The notes: generated by a model from the letters alone, not told the origin. A DNA stretch of 50,960 bases from Leclercia adecarboxylata (GCA_002360945.1 DERO01000013.1:1-50960), one strand, 5' to 3'; counted from the first letter of the stretch, positions 9,196 through 17,648 are shown. Numbers and translations: made by a program.

Positions 9196-10098
9196 ATGAG
9201 CACCTCTGATATTACTGCCAACGCGTTAAGCTGGAATCGCTACAATGGTAAGGAACCTGAGCAGGTTATAGAATCTATATATGCAGATATTTCAGTAACA
9301 TCCCGCCTGATGTGTAATTGGTACTGGTCAAGCATCCGTACCAAGCGTTGGACATCACTGATTGCTCGAGGATTAGCATTTCTGTTTCTTCTCATTGGAA
9401 TCACACTTCCATTATTAGCGGCGTTAGGGGAGGTTGCGGAAGATAAACTCCTGCTAACTCAATTTTCAGTAGCCAGTCTGGTGATAGCGGGATTAATTCA
9501 ATTTGCCGATCGAATATTTGGATGGTCGACAGGGTGGATGCGATATATCGCCACAGTGACTGAAATGGAAAATTTGATAAGAGTATTTCAGACGGAATGG
9601 AACAAATTCTTAGCCTCCAGGACGGTAACACTGAACGTTGAAGATGCTCATATTTTATTTGAATTAGCTAAGGGACTCGAACAGGAACTTATTAAACGTC
9701 AAACAGATGAGACGACAAAGTGGGCGGTTGAGTTCAATGCAGGTATAGCACTTCTCGATACACTGGTAAAAGCACAGCGAGAGGAGACCGAAAAGAAACT
9801 CGAATCGATTCAATCAGCGCAAACGCTGGTCAAAGCAAACGATGTAAGCGGTGCTTTAGAAGTTAATCTAATCTTTAATGCTGGAATTAGCGCCGTCAAG
9901 ATTGGGCTTGATAAGTACACACCAGTAGATTTTTATGGAAACTCCTGGGCTGTGGTTGACGTCACTCCAGGGTTACATACCGTACGGGTCATTACATCTT
10001 CTCAGGCTCCCTGGACAATAGAACGGATAGCTGAGGTAAAGCCGGGTTCTTTAACCAGACTTGATATCGTCGTCGGGGGTAGTGTAGACGGAGCCTAG
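9196..10098 (+). CDS. SLATT-like two-TM protein with C-terminal PEGA-like domain
   Basis: The product has 300 residues. The N-terminal part has a short cytoplasmic helix with 'WYWSSIRTKRW' (about 42-52), then two membrane helices (about 55-76 and 86-105). These are followed by 'DRIFGWSTGWMRYIATVTEMENL' wording and a long amphipathic helix (to about 200). This order matches the SLATT / DUF4231 class of two-TM proteins, known as predicted membrane effectors of nucleotide-second-messenger conflict systems. Residues about 218-297 form a small beta-sandwich with 'VVDVTPGLHTVRVI', a PEGA-like signature; such a fusion is unusual as far as I know. No nucleotidyltransferase (SMODS), SLOG or TIR gene is adjacent, so it stands alone. 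GC is clearly lower than in its neighbours and it follows an AT-rich gap, which suggests acquisition. SLATT is called from pattern memory, not from a profile search. Confidence 0.6.
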   Translation: MSTSDITANALSWNRYNGKEPEQVIESIYADISVTSRLMCNWYWSSIRTKRWTSLIARGLAFLFLLIGITLPLLAALGEVAEDKLLLTQFSVASLVIAGLIQFADRIFGWSTGWMRYIATVTEMENLIRVFQTEWNKFLASRTVTLNVEDAHILFELAKGLEQELIKRQTDETTKWAVEFNAGIALLDTLVKAQREETEKKLESIQSAQTLVKANDVSGALEVNLIFNAGISAVKIGLDKYTPVDFYGNSWAVVDVTPGLHTVRVITSSQAPWTIERIAEVKPGSLTRLDIVVGGSVDGA

Positions 10099-10222
10099 CA
10101 TAGATGTTTCACTTAATTTTCTTCTTTTAGTCCCTATTTCCGTGCTATTGGACTGAACGTCATGTTTACACGGTATCGAAAACTACAATCCCCAGTAGCC
10201 ATATAAAAAGAGGGGGTAGATC

Positions 10223-11290
10223 GTGAACAGCAGCTTTCCTTCACCGACCGCTCAACTCAAATATTGGCTAAGTCGTCTGGCTGCAGCCACCCTGAAAGAA
10301 CTCTTCGCGATTCAGGTGATCGCTGCCGTGTTGGTGTCGGTGCTGTTGTCCGATCTGGCGGGTTTTGATTACCCTGGCTGGGCCGCATTGAGTAGTTATG
10401 CGGTCATGAATACTTCAGTAAAAGCCTCGACGTTTCGGGCTTTCAATCGGGTGACTGGAACGGTGCTTGGCGGTGTGCTGGCGCTCTTGCTTTCTACGTA
10501 TCTTATCCAGGATGCGGCGTTTCTGGTCCTGTTCTGCACGATCGTTGGAGGCGTGGCGGTCTGGCGAGCGGACATCTCCCGCTGGTCCTATTCCTGGGTG
10601 CTGGGGGCGGTAACATCTATGATGGTGATGGCTGAAGCGCAGAAGGACAGTGAGTTGCGCCATCTGCTACGGTTTACCGTTAACCGCATCGAAGAGGTGA
10701 TGCTGGGTTGCGCGGTTTGTATTGTGGTTACCTTGCTCTTTTACCCGTTTAACCGGCGCAGACAGGTTGCCACGCCGCATCCATCTAGTCACCCTGAGCC
10801 ACCCCGACATCCGCTGTTGCCCCTGCAGGCCGGGATCACGCTGTTACTGGTGACGCCGATACTGCTTACTTTCCAGCTGACGGGATTCTGGCAGGCGATG
10901 ATTACTGTACTGGCGGTTTTTATGCTTCCGGCTTCGGCACAGCCCGTACAGCAGCAGGTCGGCCAACGAATGCAGCAACGTTTATACGGTTGCATGGCTG
11001 CGACGCTGTTGAGTTTGCTCCTTTTACCCGTCATGCACCCTTATCCCCCAATTTATATTGCCACGCTGGTCGCGGGGTTATGGCTGGGGTGTCATCTGCA
11101 ACAGGGAAAACAGTCCATCAGTTATTTTGGTCGGCAGTTTACCGTGGCGTGGATCATCGTTTTTATTCAGGAGACGTTATGGCTGACCGAGCCGATTCAG
11201 GCGGTAATGCGCTGTGTCAGCATACTGATCGCCATTATGACCATCGGCATTGTTATGACAGTATTTCGCTGGTTAAAACTGAGTGTTTGA
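10223..11290 (+). CDS. FUSC-type inner-membrane protein (aromatic-acid-exporter-like)
   Basis: The 355-residue protein has two hydrophobic halves of about five membrane segments each, separated by a polar stretch at about 175-195 rich in Pro, His and Arg. The first half has 'DYPGWAALSSYAVMNT' followed by 'NRVTGTVLGGVLALLL', the signature of the FUSC / YccS / AaeB-like efflux family. Family members export aromatic carboxylic acids such as fusaric acid or hydroxybenzoates; this one lacks the large cytosolic domain of AaeB and YccS. The start is GTG, chosen because a strong GAGGGGG ribosome site lies about 8 bases upstream. It appears monocistronic. The substrate is unknown. Confidence 0.75.
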   Translation: MNSSFPSPTAQLKYWLSRLAAATLKELFAIQVIAAVLVSVLLSDLAGFDYPGWAALSSYAVMNTSVKASTFRAFNRVTGTVLGGVLALLLSTYLIQDAAFLVLFCTIVGGVAVWRADISRWSYSWVLGAVTSMMVMAEAQKDSELRHLLRFTVNRIEEVMLGCAVCIVVTLLFYPFNRRRQVATPHPSSHPEPPRHPLLPLQAGITLLLVTPILLTFQLTGFWQAMITVLAVFMLPASAQPVQQQVGQRMQQRLYGCMAATLLSLLLLPVMHPYPPIYIATLVAGLWLGCHLQQGKQSISYFGRQFTVAWIIVFIQETLWLTEPIQAVMRCVSILIAIMTIGIVMTVFRWLKLSV

Positions 11291-11311
11291 AATTTTGTGA
11301 GGCAAAGGGCA

Positions 11312-11340
11312 ATGCCGGGGGCGCTTTGCTTGCCCGGCCT
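11312..11340. repeat. REP-like repeat, copy 1
   Basis: This 29-bp GC-rich imperfect palindrome (ATGCCGGGGGCGC ... TTGCCCGGCCT) lies between the FUSC gene and the end of the AraC gene. It is identical base for base to the copy at 12992-13020. It has the look of an enterobacterial REP/BIME unit. Confidence 0.7.
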
Positions 11341-11343
11341 GGG

Positions 11344-11802
11344 TCACACCGACGCCGCGGCAAACAGCCCCGGCGTCGTACCAAAATGCGCGCGAAAATG
11401 TTTAATCAAATGGCTCTGGTCAAAGAAGCCGATATCGCTCGCAACCTGCGCGGCACCCATCCCTTTCGCCAGCAGCCCTTTGGCGCGCATCAGACGGATT
11501 TGCGTCAGGTACTGATGCACCGACAGGCCGGTCATCTTCTGAAAGGTGCGCATAAAATAGAATTCACTTAACCCTGCCACCTGCGCAATCTCTTTTACCG
11601 TCACCGATCCTGCTGCGGCAATGCCATTCTGTCGGCACACTCGGGTACGCTGCGCACCCCGGGCAAAGGCGGCGATCACGAACTCATCGTGGAAATGGGG
11701 CGGGTAACTGTGCTCGTAGCAGGTGGCCTGCAGGATCTCCATCCCGCCGTGCAGCTGGCTGTCACGCCACAGGCTGATCTCATCGCGTTTTTGTTGCGCC
11801 AT
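11344..11802 (-). pseudogene. AraC-family regulator with apparent in-frame internal deletion
   Basis: From the ATG at 11802 (MAQQKRDEISLW) the product has only 152 residues, against about 270-290 for the family. It begins with the usual cupin start ('CYEHSYPPHFHDEFVIA', about 28-44). After 'CRQNGIAAAG' (about 65) it jumps straight into the DNA-binding domain ('VTVKEIAQVAGLSEFYFMRTFQ'). The remaining cupin strands and the linker, roughly 110-130 residues, are missing, yet the frame is kept. Both helix-turn-helices of the AraC domain are present, so a DNA-binding but ligand-blind protein could be made. The frame runs open further upstream (to 12060), but that would overlap the divergent exporter gene. 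An AraC gene divergent from azlCD is a common pairing, so it probably regulated that exporter. It is called a pseudogene because of the deletion, but it may still be expressed. Confidence 0.65.
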
Positions 11803-11914
11803 GTCGCGTCTCCCACAACCTGAGTAAATTTCACTGCTGAGCAGGATTTTACTATAGCGATTGCTGCGGATTCTTAAGATAGTTATTGAACTAAGTAATA
11901 TAAGGGAAGACACG

Positions 11915-12649
11915 ATGTTAACGAAAATAAATACCGGACATCCCGCGTCCGCGACGGGCGAATTTCGGGCCGGTATTGCTGCCTGTATTCCGACCATTGC
12001 GGGGTACTGGAGCATTGGCTTTGCTGCCGGGGCGATCGGCACGCTCTCCGGCTTTACCACCGGACAAATTGCTCTGCTGGCCAGCGCCCTCTATGCCGGC
12101 TCGGCGCAGTTTCTGTTTTACTCCCTGTGGGCGGCGGGCGCTGAAATGGCCTCCGTGGTGCTGAGCGTGCTGCTGGTGAACCTGCGCTACCTGCTGATGA
12201 GCTCATCCATGAGCGTGTTTTTTCGCGACTACACAACGCTGCAAAAAGTGGTCAGCGGTCTGCTGCTGACGGACGAAACCTTTGGCGTGGCGGTTCAGCG
12301 CGCCAGCCCACAGGGCAACATCAGCTATGCCTGGATGCTGGGCCTGAACGTGACTGCCTGGCTGAACTGGATCATCGCCTGTGTGGCCGGGGCCTGGCTG
12401 GCGACCACGCTGCCTGCATCGCTGATGGAGGGGCTGGGCTTCAGCCTGGTGTCGATGTTTATCGGCCTGATCCTGATGATGTGGTTCGCCAGCCGCAGAA
12501 AGGTGCTGGAAACCGTCAATATTGTTGTCGCGCTGGTGATGACCCTGCTGACGGCGGGGAGCGGTTCGCTCAGCCTGGTGGTGATTGTGGCCGCCTCCCT
12601 TGCCGCCACCCTGGCGACGCTGCTGCTACGCACCCGGAAAGGAAAATAA
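11915..12649 (+). CDS. AzlC-family branched-chain amino acid exporter, large subunit
   Basis: The 244-residue integral membrane protein has the AzlC/YgaZ landmarks 'LLASALYAGSAQFLFYSLW' (about 50-68), 'VLLVNLRYLLMSSSMSVFF' (about 88-106) and 'LLTDETFGVA' (about 117-126). The family exports branched-chain amino acids or analogues together with a small AzlD partner. The start at 11915 was chosen over upstream in-frame codons because AAGGGAAG precedes it at a good distance. The partner gene starts one base after the stop. The upstream region is shared with the divergent AraC gene, which implies regulation by that protein. Confidence 0.85.
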   Translation: MLTKINTGHPASATGEFRAGIAACIPTIAGYWSIGFAAGAIGTLSGFTTGQIALLASALYAGSAQFLFYSLWAAGAEMASVVLSVLLVNLRYLLMSSSMSVFFRDYTTLQKVVSGLLLTDETFGVAVQRASPQGNISYAWMLGLNVTAWLNWIIACVAGAWLATTLPASLMEGLGFSLVSMFIGLILMMWFASRRKVLETVNIVVALVMTLLTAGSGSLSLVVIVAASLAATLATLLLRTRKGK

Positions 12650-12650
12650 G

Positions 12651-12974
12651 ATGGAACGACATATTCTGCTGACCATTCTTGCCTCGGCGCTGGTCACCGC
12701 CCTGATGCGTACCGTGCCGGTGTTACTGCTCTCCCGCTTCCGTCTGCCGGAGGTGCTGCTGCAGTGGCTGAGCTTTATCCCTACCGCCATCATGGCCGCC
12801 CTGGTCGCCGCCGAACTGCTGAGCAAGCCCGCGATGACCGATTCCGGGATCAGTATTTCGCTGCTGGCGGCGGGATTTGCCACGCTGGTGGGGATCCTGA
12901 CTCGCGGGTTATTTGCGACGGTGATTGCCGGGGTAGTGGCGTTTTGCGCGGCGGGGTATTTTTTGGTGCATTAA
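12651..12974 (+). CDS. AzlD-family branched-chain amino acid exporter, small subunit
   Basis: The 107-residue protein has four likely membrane segments and the AzlD/YgaH wording 'ALVTALMRTVPVLLLSRFRL' near the N-terminus, followed by 'WLSFIPTAIMAALVAAELL'. It is needed with AzlC to form the exporter. It starts one base after the azlC stop, with AGGAAAAT of the azlC end acting as the ribosome site, so it is co-translated with its partner. An identical REP-like repeat lies just downstream. Confidence 0.85.
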   Translation: MERHILLTILASALVTALMRTVPVLLLSRFRLPEVLLQWLSFIPTAIMAALVAAELLSKPAMTDSGISISLLAAGFATLVGILTRGLFATVIAGVVAFCAAGYFLVH

Positions 12975-12991
12975 TCTTTAACAGAAAAGGC

Positions 12992-13020
12992 ATGCCGGGG
13001 GCGCTTTGCTTGCCCGGCCT
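12992..13020. repeat. REP-like repeat, copy 2
   Basis: This is the second identical 29-bp copy of the repeat at 11312-11340, in the same orientation. It lies 18 bp after the AzlD gene and upstream of the SnoaL-like gene. Confidence 0.7.
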
Positions 13021-13081
13021 ACAAAGTTGGCGATCCAGTGATAGAGTGAATACAGGCAACCACTCACCAGGAGAAAAGCAC

Positions 13082-13483
13082 ATGAACGACCATCCGCTTT
13101 ACCAGATCATTAAGGCCTGTGACAGGGCGATCTCCGCCAAAGATTTTGACTCGCTGATGGAGTATTACGCTGAAGACGCCGTGCTGGTGGTTAAGCCCGG
13201 GACGATTGTCAGAGGTAAAAACAATATCCGCAGCGCGTTTATTTCCATCTCTGATTATTTTCAGGATCAGCTGATCGTGAAGCAGGGCGAAATGGAGATT
13301 ATCGAAGGCGGCGGAGATGCGTTGGTGATCATGGAAACACAGCTTTTCTATCCGGATGAACTGGGTGGAACCGCTGAGTTAACGCGTCGGGCAACCTACG
13401 TCTTCCGCCTGGAAAACGACCGTTGGCTCTGCACTATCGACAACTCTTACGGCACTTCGCTGTTAGATGGTGAAAATGCCTGA
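13082..13483 (+). CDS. SnoaL / NTF2-like small protein
   Basis: The 133-residue protein has the cone-shaped NTF2-like pattern: 'ACDRAISAKDFDSLMEYYAEDAVLVVKPG' at the start, a mid-protein 'GKNNIRSAF' helix and C-terminal strands 'RRATYVFRLENDRWLCTIDNSYG'. It belongs with the DUF4440 / ketosteroid-isomerase-like group, whose members bind small molecules or are of unknown function. The start follows a clear AGGAGAA ribosome site (13070-13076). No catalytic residues can be assigned and the substrate is unknown. It is convergent with the RES toxin gene, with 9 bp between the two ends. Confidence 0.75.
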   Translation: MNDHPLYQIIKACDRAISAKDFDSLMEYYAEDAVLVVKPGTIVRGKNNIRSAFISISDYFQDQLIVKQGEMEIIEGGGDALVIMETQLFYPDELGGTAELTRRATYVFRLENDRWLCTIDNSYGTSLLDGENA

Positions 13484-13492
13484 TTGTTGTGC

Positions 13493-14182
13493 TCAGGCGG
13501 GGGTCACCAGCCCGACGCTGACAATGCCTTTGTCCCAGATGATCTGGTGCAGGGAGGTCTGAATAATGCTGGTGATGGTTTTCGGGGTTAACAGCGCCCA
13601 GCAGATGCCCTCCCGGTGGCGAACCGAGCGGTAAGTCACACCGGTTTCACCCGCGACGCGCAGGCTGGCGCCCAGCTGTTGCGGTGCGCTGTAGTCCGTT
13701 GGATGGTACCAGGGGTGCGTATCCGGCAGGGCGGTGATATCGGCAAATGACGAGCCGCCCAGCTCCGTCTCCAGACAACGGTACTCGAATCGTTCGAACT
13801 TCAGTTCAGGCACGTTCCGCCAGTAGCGCTGGCAGTGGTAGACCACTTCGGCCAGCGCCGTTTCCTGGCTGTCGCCAAGGTAATAGATACCAAAATCGCC
13901 ATTCGAAAAGCGGCTGCCGTCGGGGTTGATATGGGTGAAGGCCGCCATCGCGTAATGCGCCCCGCGGATCCCCAGCACCCACTCCTCTCGTGGCAGCAGA
14001 TTGAGATTACCCACTTCCTGTGTCAGGCGCGGATTCGTTAATTTCTGAATGTCATAGAGAACGTCGAACTCCTCCGGGGTGGCAACGTCCTCAAACACGT
14101 AAATGGCAGGGTACTTGGTATGAAGCAGGCGGTAACCGGTGACGGGAGTCAGTGCCGTTCTGGGGATCTCGGGATGGATCAT
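13493..14182 (-). CDS. RES-domain toxin (NAD+-degrading), type II toxin-antitoxin system
   Basis: The 229-residue protein has the RES-family landmarks: an early 'GYRLLHTKYP' (Arg18), 'GDFGIYYLGDSQETALAEV' in the centre with the conserved Tyr and Glu, and 'TYRSVRHREGICWA' near the C-terminus with the conserved Ser. Characterised RES toxins degrade NAD+ by phosphorolysis or hydrolysis and arrest growth. The start overlaps the antitoxin stop by four bases, as usual for this pair. It reads in full with no frameshift, so it is probably functional. Confidence 0.88.
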   Translation of the reverse strand: MIHPEIPRTALTPVTGYRLLHTKYPAIYVFEDVATPEEFDVLYDIQKLTNPRLTQEVGNLNLLPREEWVLGIRGAHYAMAAFTHINPDGSRFSNGDFGIYYLGDSQETALAEVVYHCQRYWRNVPELKFERFEYRCLETELGGSSFADITALPDTHPWYHPTDYSAPQQLGASLRVAGETGVTYRSVRHREGICWALLTPKTITSIIQTSLHQIIWDKGIVSVGLVTPA

Positions 14183-14586
14183 CCGGACAGCCCCCCGCGC
14201 AGCACGTCCACCCGCTTGGCGACTTCATGCAGATTGCCGAACTCACCGCCCTCAATCAGGGATAACGGCGTTGCCCCATTGAAGTAAGCATTGTGGTTCG
14301 GCATGGACATAAACCCGTAGACGTTCTCCGGGTTGCTGAACACGATCCGCAGCGCCGAGTGCATATTCAGCAGGTAGCTAATTCGGGTTAACTGATCGTG
14401 GGTCAGCGAGGCCGTCTTCGTCTCTTTCTGGCGGTATTTGTAGAGCGCCGCTCTGGAGAGTTGCAGGATGTTCTGCTGTTGCTCCGTTGAGCAGCCCCAT
14501 TTATCCAGAATGTTCATTGCGGCTCTGATGGCGATCAGATCGCGATCGCCGCGGGTTTCAGAGTTAAGGTTCAGGTGCTTCGTCAT
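14179..14586 (-). CDS. Xre/MbcA/ParS-type antitoxin of the RES pair
   Basis: The 135-residue protein has an N-terminal helix-turn-helix ('STEQQQNILQLSRAALYKYR', about 33-52) and a C-terminal DUF2384-type segment ('GATPLSLIEGGEFGNLHEVAKRVDVLRGG') that neutralises the toxin in this family. It is first in the operon, preceded by an AGGGAG ribosome site, and ends in a four-base overlap with the toxin gene. Such antitoxins repress their own promoter; an inverted repeat lies upstream at 14624-14646. Confidence 0.88.
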   Translation of the reverse strand: MTKHLNLNSETRGDRDLIAIRAAMNILDKWGCSTEQQQNILQLSRAALYKYRQKETKTASLTHDQLTRISYLLNMHSALRIVFSNPENVYGFMSMPNHNAYFNGATPLSLIEGGEFGNLHEVAKRVDVLRGGLSG

Positions 14587-14623
14587 GTGATTACTCCCTC
14601 AGCTCAGCCTGACTGATATTGTC

Positions 14624-14646
14624 TTAGCATGAACCAAATAAGCTAA
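14624..14646. promoter_or_regulatory. Inverted repeat upstream of the antitoxin, possible operator
   Basis: TTAGC and GCTAA arms are separated by 13 AT-rich bases, about 38-60 bp upstream of the antitoxin start on the minus strand. Arms and spacing fit a dimer-binding autoregulatory site, but the arms are only 5 bp long. Confidence 0.35.
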
Positions 14647-14680
14647 TCTGTCTATGTGAAGACACCTTTACCCTGATTCT

Positions 14681-16954
14681 CTATAACATGCGGATCTCCC
14701 TGGAGCGCAGGGTGATATGTACCGGCACCGATTTATACGACGGCGTGCCGCTCTCCTTATCAAGATAATTCAGCGGCACCAGCACGTTAGCCTCCGGGTA
14801 GTAAGCGGCCACCGTACCCGGCGCGATGCTGTAGGCCACCACGGTGATGTCGTCGAGGCGCTGCTGGCTGTCGGGCAGGGCGGTGGTGATGTCTACCCGG
14901 TCGCCGTGCTCCAGCCCCAATTGCTGCATGTCTTCTTCATTCATAAACAGCACGTCGCGGCGGCCGAACACGCCACGATAGCGGTCGTCGAGGGCGTAGA
15001 TGGTGGTGTTGTACTGGTCGTGGCTGCGCAGGGTCACCAGGCGCAGGACGTTTTCGCCTTCACCCGGGAGATTCTCCTCAACGCCGTCAAACAGGGAAAA
15101 CATCGCCTTGCCGCTGGCGGTCGGCCAGACGCGCTCGGTGGGCGGCAGCGGCATGCGAAAACCGCCGGGCACCCGGATGCGGGCGTTGAAGTTCTCGAAG
15201 CCGGGAAGGCACTGTTCGATCCGCTCGCGGATGCGGTCGTAATCGGCAACCAGCGCCAGCCAGTCGGTGTTGCTGTTAGTCAGGGTGGCGTGGGCGAGTC
15301 CGGCGACAATAGCCGGCTCCGAGCGCAGCCACGGCGAGGCCGGTTTCAGCTTGCCGCTGGAGGCGTGCACCATCGACATCGAATCTTCCACGGTGATCGA
15401 CTGCTGGCCGCTCTGCTGCATGTCCAGCTCGGTGCGCCCGAGGCAGGGCAGCAGCCAGGTCTCTTTACCAACCAGCAGATGAGTGCGGTTCAGCTTGGTG
15501 GCGACATGCACGCTGAGATCGAGGCTTTTCAGCGCCGGGAAGGCTTTATCGTGATCGGGCATCGCCACGGCAAAATTCCCGCCAAGGCACAGCAGCGCTT
15601 TCGCCTCGCCGTCGATCATTGCCTGAGCAGCCTGCACCGCGTCGTGACCGTGGGCGGCAGGTGGGGTAAAGCCAAACACCGTGCCCAGCCGGTCGAGGAA
15701 GGCGGCGGTCGGTTTTTCGGTGATCCCCACCGTGCGGTTGCCCTGCACGTTGGAGTGGCCGCGCAACGGGCATATGCCCGCCCCGGGCTTGCCGATATTG
15801 CCGCGCAGCAACAGCAGGTCGGCAATCAGGCGCACGTTGGCGGTGCCCTTGTTGTGCTGGGTGATGCCCATCCCGTAGGTAATGATGGTGGCGCGGGATT
15901 TGGCGTAGATCTGCGCCACCTTCTCCAGATCGGCGCGGCTGAGCCCGGACTCGCGTTCGATGGCCTCCCATGATGTCGCGGCGATATCGGCGGCAAACTC
16001 GGCGAACCCCTGAGTCTGGGTGGCGATGAAGTCGTGATCCAGCGCGTCCAGCACCAGCAGATGTTTGGCAATGCCTTTTAACGCGGCGGCGTCGCCCCCG
16101 GCTTTTACCTGATAGTAGGTTGAGGCGATATCGGTGGCGCTCCAGGTCGCCATCTCCCGGACGCTCTGCGGATCGGCAAAGCGCTCCAGGGCGGTTTCCC
16201 GCAGCGGGTTAAAGACAATGATTGGCACGCCCCGGCGGGCAAGCTCGTGCAGGGTGCCCATCATCCGCGGGTGGTTGGTGCCCGGGTTGTGGCCGATGGA
16301 GATCACCAGCTCGGTATGGTCAAAATCCTCCAGCGAGACGGTGCCTTTTCCGATGCCGATGGAGCGGGGCAGGCCGACGCTGGTGGCCTGATGGCACATG
16401 TTGGAGCAGTCCGGGAAATTATTGGTGCCCAGTTCACGGGCAAACAGCTGATACAGGAACGCGGCTTCGTTTGAGGCGCGCCCGGAGGTGTAGAACTCCA
16501 CCTGATTCGGCGCCAGACCGCGCAACACCTCCCCGATACGGGCAAAAGCCTCTTGCCACTCTACCGGGCGAAAAGTATCGCTCTGCGGATCGTATTTCAT
16601 GGGATGGGTCAGACGGCCATAGCCCTCCAGCTCAAAATCGCTCTTCGCCCACAGGGTGCTGACGGTGTGCTTGGCGAAAAATTCCGGGGTGACGCGCTTT
16701 GTGGTCGCTTCCCAGGTCACCGCCTTGGCGCCGTTCTCGCAAAACTGGAAGGTGGACTTGTGCTCTTTATCGGGCCAGGCGCAGCCCGGGCAGTCAAAGC
16801 CGTCGGGCTGGTTGGTGCGCAGCAGCGTCGCAGGGGCGTCAAAGGCGTCCATCTGCGTGCGCACGGCAATCGCCGTGGCCTTTAAGGCTCCCCAGCCGCC
16901 CGCCGGACCGGCGTAATGGTGGATCCCCGGAACCGCTCGTCTGTTGTTACTCAT
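14681..16954 (-). CDS. ydeP: YdeP/FdhF-family molybdopterin oxidoreductase
   Basis: The product has 757 residues from the ATG at 16954 (MSNNRRAVPGIHHY), chosen because AGGAG sits 8 bases upstream and the length matches E. coli YdeP (about 759). It has the family features 'GFDCPGCAWPDKEH' near the N-terminus, 'TSGRASNEAAFLYQLFARE', the metal-ligand region 'CSNMCHQATSVGLP', 'GHNPGTNHPRMM' and the C-terminal molybdopterin dinucleotide-binding fold. YdeP is related to formate dehydrogenase H and is linked in E. coli to acid resistance; its reaction is not established. The gene overlaps the upstream HutD/Ves gene by 8 bp, so the two form an operon. Confidence 0.88.
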   Translation of the reverse strand: MSNNRRAVPGIHHYAGPAGGWGALKATAIAVRTQMDAFDAPATLLRTNQPDGFDCPGCAWPDKEHKSTFQFCENGAKAVTWEATTKRVTPEFFAKHTVSTLWAKSDFELEGYGRLTHPMKYDPQSDTFRPVEWQEAFARIGEVLRGLAPNQVEFYTSGRASNEAAFLYQLFARELGTNNFPDCSNMCHQATSVGLPRSIGIGKGTVSLEDFDHTELVISIGHNPGTNHPRMMGTLHELARRGVPIIVFNPLRETALERFADPQSVREMATWSATDIASTYYQVKAGGDAAALKGIAKHLLVLDALDHDFIATQTQGFAEFAADIAATSWEAIERESGLSRADLEKVAQIYAKSRATIITYGMGITQHNKGTANVRLIADLLLLRGNIGKPGAGICPLRGHSNVQGNRTVGITEKPTAAFLDRLGTVFGFTPPAAHGHDAVQAAQAMIDGEAKALLCLGGNFAVAMPDHDKAFPALKSLDLSVHVATKLNRTHLLVGKETWLLPCLGRTELDMQQSGQQSITVEDSMSMVHASSGKLKPASPWLRSEPAIVAGLAHATLTNSNTDWLALVADYDRIRERIEQCLPGFENFNARIRVPGGFRMPLPPTERVWPTASGKAMFSLFDGVEENLPGEGENVLRLVTLRSHDQYNTTIYALDDRYRGVFGRRDVLFMNEEDMQQLGLEHGDRVDITTALPDSQQRLDDITVVAYSIAPGTVAAYYPEANVLVPLNYLDKESGTPSYKSVPVHITLRSREIRML

Positions 16955-17519
16955 CTGTACTCCTGTCTGATATCTCATCATGGCGGCGGATCTCCGCCAG
17001 CAGCAGCGACGCGTCCTCTGAGTGTGGCACAAGCTCGCCAGGCGTCTCCTCCTGCCACCAGATCCCGCTGCCGATCGAATAGTTCTTTCCGGCTAACTGC
17101 CAGTGGCCGTTCAGCACATACGCGATGCCCTCCGCGCCGGGTCGCACAGCGCGGGTGGCGATGGTCACCTGCGCCTGTGCCCGGCTGCGCTGGGTCATGA
17201 CGTTAAAGTCCAGGCCCGGCCCGCTGTTCCCCTCACTGGCAAGCGGCCACTCCCCCGGAAATCCCCAGGGCACGCCGGGCTCAAGGCGATGCAGCAGGTC
17301 GTCACCGCGCAACCACAGCCCGGAACCGGCGAGCAACATAATCACCCGATCGACGCCGGGAAAGAGGGAGAAAGGACCATCCTGACCGAGCGTAGCGATG
17401 CTGGCTCGCCACAGAAAAGGCGCATCCGCAGAGGGAATGCTGACGATCTCCAGGGTCTCGCCCGCCCCGTTTTTCCACGGGGTGACCGGCAGGGAAGCAA
17501 GCGTAAAGGGGGTAATCAT
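16947..17519 (-). CDS. ves: HutD/Ves-family cupin protein
   Basis: The 190-residue protein begins 'PVTPWKNGAGETLEI' and has 'FSLFPGVDRVIMLLAGSGL' and 'WGFPGEWPL', the conserved blocks of the HutD/Ves cupin family. E. coli Ves is a cold- and stress-inducible protein of unknown biochemical role; HutD occurs with histidine utilisation genes. Here it is the first gene of an operon with ydeP and shares its 5' region with the divergent NCS1 permease. Symbol by family resemblance. Confidence 0.8.
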   Translation of the reverse strand: MITPFTLASLPVTPWKNGAGETLEIVSIPSADAPFLWRASIATLGQDGPFSLFPGVDRVIMLLAGSGLWLRGDDLLHRLEPGVPWGFPGEWPLASEGNSGPGLDFNVMTQRSRAQAQVTIATRAVRPGAEGIAYVLNGHWQLAGKNYSIGSGIWWQEETPGELVPHSEDASLLLAEIRRHDEISDRSTDE

Positions 17520-17648
17520 GTCCGTTTGACCCTGATTGTGGGGGTTAAGGATGCATCTTTGCTACAGATGATTTTCAAAATAATTACAAATTATTCACAG
17601 TTGAGCTCACAAATCCATCATCAGATCCGTGTGGGCAGATGTCAATGG

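Noticed and set aside
9196..10098. Calling the SLATT-like gene part of a CBASS or similar signalling system
   Set aside because: No nucleotidyltransferase, SLOG, TIR or ubiquitin-like accessory gene lies on either side; only the two-TM plan is visible.
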